In this document: one piece after another, positions 1 through 7,258 of the stretch
Layout of the letters: every line of letters starts with the position of its first letter
How positions within the stretch are numbered: position 1 is the stretch's first letter
Source of the DNA: Palsa-1439 sp050015495
GTDB taxonomy: Bacteria; Verrucomicrobiota; Verrucomicrobiia; Palsa-1439
Length of the DNA: 64,000 nt
NCBI GenBank assembly: GCA_050015495.1
Contig: JBEKBH010000018.1
Location: forward strand, 1-64,000
Direction of reading: 5' to 3'
Program-made: the position numbers and the translations under genes
The notes under the pieces: generated by a model
Seen by the model: only the letters and a program-made list of their open reading frames with translations
Databases searched by the model: none
What the model was told of the DNA's origin: nothing

Positions 1-13
1 GTTCTGGCAGGCC

Positions 14-1348
14 CTACGGGGTGATCACGGCGCGGTAGAAACGCTGGGACGGCTGCACGTCCATGAAGTCGGTAAGAATCAATGGGCCGCCGATACTAGG
101 GGTCGGATCGCCGGTGTTGATCCAGTTGGTGGGTGACATCGAGGCCGTATACTGCAATTGATAGGTCTCGCCGGCGACGGAGGGGATCAACACTGCCATA
201 CCCGTGACATTGAAGACGGTGAAAAACTGGAGGGCCGAGATCTGGTTGGCGGGCGGGGAGAAGGGAACCGTAAGTTTGAAGATCGTGCCGACGCCATTTA
301 TCCCGCCGAAGACGGTTGTGCCGTAGAAATTGCCGTCAGCACCCTGGATGAGGGCATCCTCCGGGAACGCGCCGTCAGTACCGCTTGCGAACGAGTGCAG
401 GTTGGTCAGGCTGCCGCCGTAGAAATTGCCATCGCTACCCAGTACAAGCGCGGCCCAGGAGTTGGCGCCGTCCGCGCCGATGAAGGAGTGGAGATTGGTC
501 AGGCCGCCGCTCGCGGTGATCCGAAAGACCGTACCGGATCCACTGGTTCCGCCGAAGTAGGTCGTGCCGTAGAAATTGGCGTCGGTTCCCTCGACCAAAG
601 CGGCTTGCGGACTGGCTCCATCGGGACCGCTGAACGAGTGCAGGTTGGTCAGGCTACCCGACGGACTGATCCGGAAAACGGTGCCCGAGCCGCTCGCCCC
701 GCCCAGGTAGGTCGTCCCGTAGAAATTGCCATCGCTGGCCAGCAACAGCCCCGCATAGGGGAACGCCCCATCCGGACCGCTGAACGAGTACAAATTGGTC
801 AGGGTACCAGCCGTGGTGATCCGGAAGACGGTGCCCGAGCCGTTCGCCCCGCCGAAGTAGGTCGTGCCGTAGAAATTGCCGTCGCTACCTTCCACGAGCG
901 CCGCTTGTGGATTGGATCCATCGAGACCGGTGAAGGAGTGCAGGTTCGTCAGCGTGCCTGTCGGAGTCATCTGAAACACAGCGCCGCATCCGCCGCCGCA
1001 ATTGGTGCTCGTCCCGCCTTCAGCGGTCGTTCCGTAGAAATTGCCATCGCTGCCCTGCACCAGCTCGGCCGAGGGTCTGGCCCCGTCGGGACCGGTGAAC
1101 AAGTAGAGATTGGTCAGGCTGCCGGTCGGGGTAATCCGAAAGACCGCCCCATTATTGCTTGTCCCGCCGGAACCGACCGTCCCGTAGAAATTGCCATCCG
1201 TGCCTTGGACGAGCGACTCGAATGGGAAGAATCCCTGCCCACCGCCGCCGAATACCCAGAGATTCGTCAGAGATTGACCGAGCGCGGCGCCGGGATGCGC
1301 GGCCAGGGCCACGGCGGTGATGGAGATGAGAAACCGAAGAATCTTCAC
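14..1348 (-). CDS. GloVer-repeat secreted protein
   Basis: Predicted exported 444-residue protein. An N-terminal signal peptide (hydrophobic core about residues 5-22, ending in AALGQ) is followed by tandem units of roughly 40 residues built on the pattern GSLTNLHSF..PDGA...SDGNFYGTT..GG..GSGTVFRIT. I count seven DGNFYG-type cores. This is the GloVer tandem-repeat family, common in Verrucomicrobiota and Acidobacteriota; these proteins are thought to be surface or extracellular but have no known enzymatic role. The last 70 or so residues (YQLQYTASMSPTNW to RFYRAVITP) form a C-terminal domain seen on many verrucomicrobial secreted proteins and may be an anchor or sorting module. The sixth repeat is short: its GTT..GG..GSGTVFRIT half is missing and the next unit follows directly. 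The gene is complete, stands alone, and runs toward the window edge. Confidence 0.9.
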   Translation of the reverse strand: MKILRFLISITAVALAAHPGAALGQSLTNLWVFGGGGQGFFPFESLVQGTDGNFYGTVGSGGTSNNGAVFRITPTGSLTNLYLFTGPDGARPSAELVQGSDGNFYGTTAEGGTSTNCGGGCGAVFQMTPTGTLTNLHSFTGLDGSNPQAALVEGSDGNFYGTTYFGGANGSGTVFRITTAGTLTNLYSFSGPDGAFPYAGLLLASDGNFYGTTYLGGASGSGTVFRISPSGSLTNLHSFSGPDGASPQAALVEGTDANFYGTTYFGGTSGSGTVFRITASGGLTNLHSFIGADGANSWAALVLGSDGNFYGGSLTNLHSFASGTDGAFPEDALIQGADGNFYGTTVFGGINGVGTIFKLTVPFSPPANQISALQFFTVFNVTGMAVLIPSVAGETYQLQYTASMSPTNWINTGDPTPSIGGPLILTDFMDVQPSQRFYRAVITP

Positions 1349-1651
1349 GGTCTTCCCCCTTGGTCTTGACTGGCGCCCGTACCCATGAAGTGTGTTCCCT
1401 TATCAAAACGACTGCGCGACGGGAGGAAGCAACTGAATTCCAGAAAATGGTTGTACGCCTTACAACCGCTGTCACTCGCTTGACAGCTTGCAACCCTACC
1501 CGATCAAGGCAATCTGTTACCAAACCGGCCGCCCCAAGTCCAGCCTTATTCGAGTGAGTTTTTCCGCCTGATTTAGGAATTCCCTGGCTTGCGGGATATA
1601 TGCCACAAGCGGTCGTTCGTCAGCCAGAGGGCAGGGGATGCGCCGAAGAAG
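1349..1651. other. intergenic region, nothing recognised
   Basis: About 300 bases between the GloVer gene start and the CAU tRNA. Short open frames exist on both strands but none has a recognisable product or a good ribosome binding site. The promoter of the leftward GloVer gene must lie here, but no convincing -35/-10 pair is visible. Confidence 0.5.
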
Positions 1652-1728
<77 letters not shown>

Positions 1729-2101
1729 ACAAGCGAACGCTCGGAAAGCAAATTTACACCAGCCATCGGGACGCGCGAGACAAAAAGTGTGCTGCCAACA
1801 GGTATTTGGCGCGACCTCGTGTCATTTCGGCCACACCAGAAACATCTGGCCAGAAAATGGGCGGTCGTGTAGGTTGATGACTGTTGTACGTTCCGCCCCG
1901 TAGCGTCAGGAATGATACGATGTTCGCCAACGTTCAAGGATACTGCCACGGCACGTCCCGGCGAGATGCGCCGAAGAAGCTGGGGAAGAACGACGCGCAG
2001 GTCCCCGTTCCCGTTACGGGCGCATTCCACCTGGCTTCCAGCAAATTATTGGTGCGCCGGGCCATTGCCGACGGCTGTCAGTGGGCGAAAGGAAGGACGT
2101 T
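1729..2101. other. intergenic region, nothing recognised
   Basis: About 370 bases between the CAU tRNA and the ORF6N gene. Overlapping frames on both strands give proline/arginine-rich translations without recognisable domains. No repeat, terminator or promoter stands out. Confidence 0.4.
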
Positions 2102-2689
2102 GTGAGCGGGTCTTCCGTGATTCCGATCGAACGCATCGAACAGCGGATTTTCCTGCTGCGCGGCCAGAAGGTCATGCTCAGTCCGCATCTGGCGGAACTG
2201 TACGGAGTCGAGCCGAAAACGTTGATCCAGGCAGTCAAGCGGAATGCCGGGCGCTTCCCATCCGATTTCATGTTTCAGCTTACGCGGCAGGAGGTTCTGC
2301 GTTCAAGGTCACAGATTGTGACCCTGAAGCGCGGGGAGAATATCAAGTATCTGCCGTACGCGTTCACCGAACAGGGCGTGGCGATGCTGTCGAGCGTGCT
2401 GCATAGCAAGCGCGCTGTCCGGGTGAACGTCGGGATCATGCGGACGTTTGTGCGTCTGCGCCAGTTGCTGGCGTCCCATGCCGGTCTCGCCACGAAACTG
2501 GATGAGATGGAGAAGAAGTGCGACGCGCAGTTCAAGATTGTGTTCGAGGCGATTCGCCACCTCGTGAGTCCGCCGACCGCGGCGCCGCGCCAGCCAATCG
2601 GCTTCGGCGTTCGCGAACGGCGCGCAGCCTATGGAGTGCCGCTGCCGGCTGTTTCGCTGAATTCAGTCCCGCGCAGGCAACGGGCATAA
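2102..2689 (+). CDS. ORF6N domain-containing protein
   Basis: Predicted DNA-binding protein of the ORF6N family, named after an N-terminal domain of phage antirepressor-like proteins and also common as stand-alone bacterial genes. The diagnostic block (IPIERIEQRIFLLRGQKVM, then LAELYGV..KTLIQAVKRN..RFP.DFMFQLT) covers about residues 5-65, followed by FTEQGVAMLSSVL and a helical C-terminal half ending in the family motif IGFGVRERRAAY. I chose GTG at 2102 because GGAAGG lies five bases upstream; an in-frame GTG at 2081 lacks this. The residues after RERRAAYG do not resemble the usual short basic tail, so the 3' end may be altered. A paralogue lies at 24879. Its cellular role is unknown. Confidence 0.82.
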   Translation: MSGSSVIPIERIEQRIFLLRGQKVMLSPHLAELYGVEPKTLIQAVKRNAGRFPSDFMFQLTRQEVLRSRSQIVTLKRGENIKYLPYAFTEQGVAMLSSVLHSKRAVRVNVGIMRTFVRLRQLLASHAGLATKLDEMEKKCDAQFKIVFEAIRHLVSPPTAAPRQPIGFGVRERRAAYGVPLPAVSLNSVPRRQRA

Positions 2690-2895
2690 ATCTGCGCATG
2701 CCGACCAACAACGAGCCGAGGGAGTTGCGCGACGCCGAGGGAGGCGCAGGGGCGTTCGCATGAAGAAAGCACCGTTCACGCCCGAGCGTGCGCTGACGGT
2801 GTTGATGGCGAAGCGCGGCACAGTTGAAGTCTGACATCACAAAGCAACGATGCGCAGGTACCGGCTTCATGTCGCTCGGTGGTGAGAATGAAACA

Positions 2896-3894
2896 ATGAA
2901 AATCCTCCTTTGCAATGTCTCTTGGATGAAGTGGTACTCCGGCATAAGCGAGGATGATACACCCAAACATGGTGGCGATTATGTGCGAAAGCATGGTTAT
3001 GGACACGAGGCCATCAACTTCAAACCGCACAACGGAGTCATGTACGGCTTCGTTCAGTTGCGAACAGGAACGATCAACATCAACCGACTTGACCCCGATT
3101 CGCTTGATAAGGTCGAAGATGTCCTTGTGGTTTGGCGGGCGAGATCCAATGAGGGATCAGTCGTTGTCGGATGGTACAAGCACGCGACGGTCTATCGTCA
3201 AAACCAGAAAGCGTTTTCAGAGCGTTCGTTCACATACCGGGGTAAGACTATTCGACCAGAGTGGATAGTGAAGGCAGACGCAGAAAACTGTTTTCGCGTG
3301 CTCCCTCGCCAGCGAGTTTTTAGGGTCCCGGTCACTCACAAGGGATTTGGGTCGCAGACCTTCATCTCGTTCTTGAAAGCCGACATAAAGGAGGTGAAGG
3401 TATTCAAAGCGGAATTGCTCAACTACATTGCGCAGGTCGAGAAAGGTGTCTACGTTGCCCCTAGAAAGGGCAGGAAATGGCGCATCGACCAAGCGCGGAA
3501 GCTAAGAATAGAACGGTCCGCGATCAATGTGGTCAGCGATTACTACATCAACAGGGGCTACGACATCAGGTCGGTGGAAAAGGAACATGTCGGATATGAC
3601 CTGGTTGCATCATTGGTGCGACGCAGACTTTTGATCGAGGTCAAGGGGACTTCCTTCACTTCCGATACCGTCATCACTGTCAATCTGAGTCCGAACGAAT
3701 ATCAAAGGAGCAAATCCCAAAGGCGACGGTATCGGATTTGTATCGTAACGGGCTGCCTGAGTAGCCCCATCGTACACGAATTCGTTTGGAATGATTCCGA
3801 CGTAGAGTGGCAAGATGAAAACAGTGGTACATCTCTCGGCGTTGCCGAAGTCATCTCCGCGAATCTGACGATAACGAGGCAACAAGTGAGTTAG
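2896..3894 (+). CDS. DUF3883 (NOV C-terminal) nuclease-fold protein
   Basis: A 332-residue protein. The C-terminal third (from about residue 215) has the DUF3883 pattern: a helix ending in DYYINRGYDIRSVEK, then GYDLVAS, then RRLLIEVKGTS. The Asp and the E-x-K are the acidic/lysine residues of a PD-(D/E)xK nuclease core. DUF3883 occurs in many restriction and phage-defence proteins, often beside helicases or methyltransferases; here it stands alone. The N-terminal 190 residues (from MKILLCNVSWMKWYSG) contain a beta-rich HYG-type block (GHEAINFKPHNGVMYGFVQ) that I cannot assign. ATG at 2896 is preferred because it starts the conserved sequence and follows GGTGAG. The gene is less GC-rich than its surroundings and sits between two tRNAs, suggesting acquisition. 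DNA cleavage is an inference. Confidence 0.75.
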   Translation: MKILLCNVSWMKWYSGISEDDTPKHGGDYVRKHGYGHEAINFKPHNGVMYGFVQLRTGTININRLDPDSLDKVEDVLVVWRARSNEGSVVVGWYKHATVYRQNQKAFSERSFTYRGKTIRPEWIVKADAENCFRVLPRQRVFRVPVTHKGFGSQTFISFLKADIKEVKVFKAELLNYIAQVEKGVYVAPRKGRKWRIDQARKLRIERSAINVVSDYYINRGYDIRSVEKEHVGYDLVASLVRRRLLIEVKGTSFTSDTVITVNLSPNEYQRSKSQRRRYRICIVTGCLSSPIVHEFVWNDSDVEWQDENSGTSLGVAEVISANLTITRQQVS

Positions 3895-3995
3895 CACGCC
3901 GTCGTGCAGACGAACTGAATGCAGGGCGTGATTTGCCTCCTGCGCTTACGATGCTCATTTTCTTGGGGGGTACCCGTACTACCGAACGACTGAGA

Positions 3996-4014
3996 CCCTT
4001 CGACAAGCTCAGGG
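3996..4014. repeat. dispersed CTCAGGG-type palindromic repeat
   Basis: The 19-base sequence CCCTTCGACAAGCTCAGGG, followed by GTGAC. This imperfect palindrome is a widespread intergenic repeat in many unrelated bacterial genomes. It lies between the DUF3883 gene and the convergent toxin gene. Single copy in this window. Confidence 0.55.
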
Positions 4015-4039
4015 TGACGACGCTAACAACAATGGGTAC

Positions 4040-4312
4040 TCACCGGTAAATCGCGTGGGTGCCGATGTCCACGCTCCAGACTGTGTCGCCTTCTACATAG
4101 AAGACAACGCGCAGGTCGCCTTCGATCGAGATAGAATAAACTGTCACTCCGTATTCAGCGGTGAGGCCGTGGATCTTGTGGGGACGGAGTCGCGGGTCGA
4201 AGGGATCGCGTTCGAAGGTCTCCCATGTTTTGCGTGCCGACTGCTTTTGTCGGTCGGGTAAGCGATCAAATGATTTCCAGAAGCGGTGCGTCGCCTTGAA
4301 GTGATAGCTCAC
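4040..4312 (-). CDS. RelE/ParE-family toxin
   Basis: A 90-residue protein with the compact RelE/ParE fold pattern: an N-terminal helix (FKATHRFWKSFDRLPDRQK), a second helix (ARKTWETFERDP), then strands containing GVTVYSISIEGDLRVVFYVEGDTVWSVDIGTH. RelE-like toxins cleave mRNA on the ribosome; ParE-like toxins act on gyrase. Sequence alone does not decide between them, though the YSISIEGDLRVVFYVEG block is typical of RelE-like proteins. The GTG start at 4312 overlaps the stop codon of the upstream small gene (GTGA), the usual antitoxin-toxin arrangement. Confidence 0.8.
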   Translation of the reverse strand: MSYHFKATHRFWKSFDRLPDRQKQSARKTWETFERDPFDPRLRPHKIHGLTAEYGVTVYSISIEGDLRVVFYVEGDTVWSVDIGTHAIYR

Positions 4313-4506
4313 TTCCTGTCGCCCGGATACGGCTCGAAAAGAGCCCGTTTCATGTCGACAACGCGCCCTGCCTTGACGTCTTTCATGCCCTCGCGAAAGG
4401 ACTCGGGAATATCCTTCGCCTCAAGGCTCTGAAGGTACTCGACCACCTTGACCTGTTCGTCCAGCGGCAAACGCTTGATTTCTTCGATAATTTTGGCAGC
4501 TGTCAC
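4309..4506 (-). CDS. antitoxin of the RelE/ParE module
   Basis: A 65-residue acidic/amphipathic protein encoded immediately upstream of the toxin, overlapping it by four bases. The N-terminal half (TAAKIIEEIKRLPLDEQVKVVEYLQSLE) resembles a common antitoxin helix pattern with an I-K-x-L-P-x-x-E-x-x-x-V core. The C-terminal half (ESFREGMKDVKAGRVVDMKRALF) would be the toxin-wrapping tail. The start is GTG at 4506; no strong ribosome binding site precedes it, so the start is less certain than the stop. In such modules the antitoxin usually represses the shared promoter, which would lie between 4507 and 4617. Confidence 0.72.
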   Translation of the reverse strand: MTAAKIIEEIKRLPLDEQVKVVEYLQSLEAKDIPESFREGMKDVKAGRVVDMKRALFEPYPGDRK

Positions 4507-4617
4507 ACAATTACAATAACCCGGCAGAGCGAAAGCTGCAAGCATGGTCGTGGTTGCAGTTTGAACGGGGCGTGCTAGTGTTGTGTCGAAACGGGCAACC
4601 AACATGAAGGAGAGCAG

Positions 4618-4971
4618 ATGAAGAGATTTTTGGCATTGGCGGTGGCGGCCGTGGTCGTGATGAGCGCGGCGGTGGTGTACGCGGGGGAAGGCTGTTGCAG
4701 CGGGATGTCGGCGAAGGGCGCGTCCTGCGGTGGCGATCTGTTCAGCAAGTTGAACCTCACGCCCGATCAGAAGACGAAGGTGAACGCATTGATGGCCGAG
4801 TGCCACAAGGCGACCTCGACCTCGGAGTTCCACCAACAGTTCAGCAGCGGGCTGGAGAAGATTCTGACACCCGATCAATTGGCGCAATGGAAAGCCATGG
4901 CCGACAAGGCGCCGAAGAGCGGCGGCTGCCCGTTCATGAATTCGACCGCGCCGAAGACGGACAAGACGTAA
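4618..4971 (+). CDS. small exported Spy/CpxP-like protein
   Basis: A 117-residue protein with a signal peptide (KRFLALAVAAVVVMSAAVVYAG). The mature part has a cysteine-bearing N-terminus (GEGCCSGMSAKGASCGGD) and two LTPDQ motifs (LNLTPDQKTKVNALM and LTPDQLAQWKAM). Paired LTxxQ motifs define the Spy/CpxP family of periplasmic chaperone or metal-responsive proteins, which are all-helical. The extra cysteines (five in the mature protein, including SGGCPF near the C-terminus) suggest metal binding or disulphides, but this is inference. GGAGAGCAG lies just upstream of the ATG. A good terminator follows, so it is probably monocistronic. Confidence 0.75.
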   Translation: MKRFLALAVAAVVVMSAAVVYAGEGCCSGMSAKGASCGGDLFSKLNLTPDQKTKVNALMAECHKATSTSEFHQQFSSGLEKILTPDQLAQWKAMADKAPKSGGCPFMNSTAPKTDKT

Positions 4972-4998
4972 CGGTCACAGTGCAGATTTTGGAGCGAC

Positions 4999-5030
4999 AA
5001 ACCCCGGCATGAAAGTGTCGGGGTTTTGTT
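4999..5030 (+). terminator. rho-independent terminator
   Basis: Stem of eight base pairs (AAACCCCG with CGGGGTTT) closing a twelve-base loop, followed by a T-rich run (TTGTTTTG). It lies 30 bases after the Spy-like gene stop. Confidence 0.75.
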
Positions 5031-5087
5031 TTGGGTTGATTTGTCGAGTGGTTTTGCCACCCTGAGACGAAATGGGAGGGCGCGGTT

Positions 5088-5519
5088 ATGGCGGATGAGA
5101 AACCGATTGTCGGGCGGACGAAGCACGGCGAGCTGACGCTGGACCAGATCGCGGAGTTGCAGCCGGGGCTGGGCACATTGATGCGCGACGTGAGCGACCG
5201 TTACTGGATCGCCTACTACGCGGCGAAAGGCGGCAACTGGGAGCTGGCGGCGTATCAACTGCGCGGCGTCCGCGGTCTGTTCAAGAAGGGCAACCTGACC
5301 CGCCCGAAATACAAGGGGATGGTCGAGGAGTACACGAAGAAGATCCTCGACCCACTCGACCAGCGCGTGGCGGCGAAGGATTTTGCCGGGTTTGAAACGG
5401 CCTACCGGGAGGGGATCGATCTGGCCAATCAGATGCACGCCGCGACCAAGCACGGTGAGATTGTGTGGAAACTCCCGCCGAATCCGCCGCAGCACCTCGA
5501 CCTCGGGCCCGCTTCCTAG
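5088..5519 (+). CDS. conserved hypothetical protein
   Basis: A soluble 143-residue protein starting at ATG 5088 after GGGAGGGCG. No signal peptide or membrane segment. It is rich in aromatic and helical segments: LTLDQIAELQPGLGTLM, then DRYWIAYYAAKGGNWELAAYQ, GLFKKG, and a C-terminus with HGEIVWKLPPNPPQHLDL. The alternating helices with conserved-looking Trp/Tyr positions suggest an all-alpha bundle. I do not recognise the family and assign no function. It has good verrucomicrobial codon usage and sits between a terminator and tRNA-Leu. Confidence 0.7.
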   Translation: MADEKPIVGRTKHGELTLDQIAELQPGLGTLMRDVSDRYWIAYYAAKGGNWELAAYQLRGVRGLFKKGNLTRPKYKGMVEEYTKKILDPLDQRVAAKDFAGFETAYREGIDLANQMHAATKHGEIVWKLPPNPPQHLDLGPAS

Positions 5520-5561
5520 GCGCGGACATTTCTTGAGTTTGGACGCAGGTGACGAAGAAGG

Positions 5562-5648
5562 TGGTACCGCCGGAGGGAGTCGAACCCACACACCATTGCT
5601 GGTACTGGATTTTGAGTCCAGCGCGTCTGCCAGTTCCGCCACGGCGGC
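5562..5648 (-). tRNA. tRNA-Leu(CAA)
   Basis: Class II tRNA on the minus strand with a long variable arm (TACCAGCAATGGTG). The acceptor stem GCCGCCG pairs with CGGCGGT and CCA is encoded. The anticodon arm CTGGACTCAAAATCCAG gives anticodon CAA, reading UUG. The T arm is GTGGGTTCGACTCCCTC. Confidence 0.92.
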
Positions 5649-5738
5649 GACGGCGCACTTGTACCAGCGTTTGACGGTTCCGTCAATGTCGTGCTGGAGG
5701 GAGCGGTGTAACGTCGCTGTCCGGGCCGGTTACCCGGG

Positions 5739-5960
5739 TCAGGAACGTCCGCAATTTCTCGCGCAGGCTTCCAGGAAAACGTCATCGATCGTTTTTCGTT
5801 TGGCGATGGCGCGGTCGATGATCTCGTTGTAGATGTCGTCCTCGACGACAATTTGTTGCGTGGAACCCGGTTTTTCGTCAGACCAGGCGACGAACAGAGG
5901 GGCACGTTGACGCAGCGCACGAAACACCGGAGTAGAGATTTTCAACACATGTTGACCCAT
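5739..5960 (-). CDS. small hypothetical protein, possibly antitoxin-like
   Basis: A 73-residue open frame starting at ATG 5960 with AAGGGTGAAG just upstream; an in-frame GTG nine bases earlier is possible. The C-terminal part (IVVEDDIYNEIIDRAIAKRKTIDDVFLEAC) looks like paired amphipathic helices as found in small regulators and antitoxins, but no toxin partner is adjacent. The codon usage is reasonable. Unrecognised family; the reading frame is the main support. Confidence 0.45.
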   Translation of the reverse strand: MGQHVLKISTPVFRALRQRAPLFVAWSDEKPGSTQQIVVEDDIYNEIIDRAIAKRKTIDDVFLEACARNCGRS

Positions 5961-6194
5961 AGACTTCACCCTTCATCATAATAACTACCATACCGGCCGG
6001 TCGTACTGCATGGGAAGTGCCAGCGCGCTGGATCTGGCTTGCGGGGAGACGCAATGGCCTCAGGCGAAGGGGATTGCGCGAAGAACAGGCGCGTTGTGCG
6101 CTGTCGGCGCGGCTGACACGATGGCAAGGGCGGGCTCTCGACCGGGACAGTTTGTCGAAGCGGCGCCCGAGCGCGGACCATTCGCGGGATGATC

Positions 6195-6491
6195 CTACGA
6201 TTGCTTTGTAATATAGCGCTGGATCGAGTCGACAAGAACAAGTTTCTTGCCGCCGGACCCTTTGTGGTCGAGCCATCGCCATTCCAGCGCTCCTTCCTCG
6301 CAGAGGTTGTGGACCTTTTGGACGGAACAGGTGATCAATTCCGACGCATCCGCGACGCAGACCCACGCCGCCGGCCGTTCCATGCGCACATGAACTTCGC
6401 CCGTGCTGGGCGAGGGGTGCAACTGGACAAACCACAACTGTCGAAAAATAGACATTTCCGATTTCGGGAATTTCCCGTAGGGTGCTCTCAT
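6195..6491 (-). CDS. small helix-turn-helix (excisionase-like) protein
   Basis: An open frame of 98 residues. The C-terminal half (DASELITCSVQKVHNLCEEG followed by ALEWRWLDHKGSGGKKLVL) matches the winged-helix pattern of excisionase/MerR-like DNA-binding modules: a helix, a turn with S/T-V-x-x-V, then a basic strand-turn-strand and a terminal helix. The true start is uncertain: ATG at 6491 or the internal ATG near 6383. It is read away from the XRE gene that follows, in a region of small accessory genes. Confidence 0.45.
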   Translation of the reverse strand: MRAPYGKFPKSEMSIFRQLWFVQLHPSPSTGEVHVRMERPAAWVCVADASELITCSVQKVHNLCEEGALEWRWLDHKGSGGKKLVLVDSIQRYITKQS

Positions 6492-6655
6492 TGTTGCGCA
6501 GCCGATCCGGCGTATCGGAGCAGGAAACGGTCGAAACTCGCGTCAATATCGTTTCTTGCTTGTGTTTGAGGTGGGGTTGTGGTTCTCTCCACGGTGAGCC
6601 TATGCAAACACAAGTACGCCATATCGGTACAACCTAATATCGAAAGGCGATAGAC

Positions 6656-7102
6656 ATGTCAACATCCAAATCCGATAGCCGTCGAACCTTCACGACCAAC
6701 TTCCGTACGCTGATGGCGGCGACGGGGTGGAGGCAGGTGGAGGCCGCCGAACAACTCGGCATCAGCCAGGGGTCCGTGAGCGACTTCGGCTCCGGCAACC
6801 GCGTGCCATCCACGAAGGGCATCGAATCCCTTGCGTATCGTCTCGGGATTCCCGCCGAGATGTTTACCTCCGCGCCCATCCCGCCCGAGCGGATGCACAA
6901 GCTCCTGTCGGGCGGCCGGGGGCCCAAGGCGTCCGAACGGCGCGCCGTGCTGTACACCGTCAGGCCATACGACCCGTGGTTCCGTTCGCTCAAGCACCGG
7001 TGGCATCGTTCCCCGGGAACTCGCGACGAAATCCGCGTCGCCGTCCGCGTGCTGTTCGGCGGTGAGTCCAGCAAGGTCATCGATTGGCTGGAAGAAAAGT
7101 AG
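6656..7102 (+). CDS. XRE-family helix-turn-helix regulator
   Basis: A 148-residue protein. Residues 14-66 match the lambda-repressor-like (XRE/HTH_3) fold: FRTLMAATGWRQVEAAEQLGISQGSVSDFGSGNR..PSTKGIESLAYRLGI, with the recognition helix at SQGSVSDFGSG. The C-terminal 80 residues (from PPERMHKLLSGGRG) are basic and of unknown fold, ending SSKVIDWLEEK. AAAGGCGAT precedes the ATG. Probably a transcriptional regulator of neighbouring accessory genes; its targets cannot be inferred. Confidence 0.78.
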   Translation: MSTSKSDSRRTFTTNFRTLMAATGWRQVEAAEQLGISQGSVSDFGSGNRVPSTKGIESLAYRLGIPAEMFTSAPIPPERMHKLLSGGRGPKASERRAVLYTVRPYDPWFRSLKHRWHRSPGTRDEIRVAVRVLFGGESSKVIDWLEEK

Positions 7103-7258
7103 GGCGCCGGTGAGCGCCGCAGTGGACTGATTCGCGGAGGGGCCGTTGGCCTGGCTGTGAAGTGTGCCGCGGTCGATAATATTCCTGCGGACGGGTTGTA
7201 AGTCGAAAAAGTTGAAACTCCGTGCAACCGTTGTGCGTCTCGGCTACTCTAAACCGAG

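Noticed and set aside
158..1369. Long plus-strand open frame opposite the GloVer repeats
   Set aside because: It is the mirror of a repetitive glycine-rich gene; the translation has no domain and no ribosome binding site.
2700..2823. Two tiny frames reading MPTNNEPRELRD... and MKKAPFTPERALTVL...
   Set aside because: Too short for any judgement; the second may be the start of a lost gene but there is no homology I recognise.
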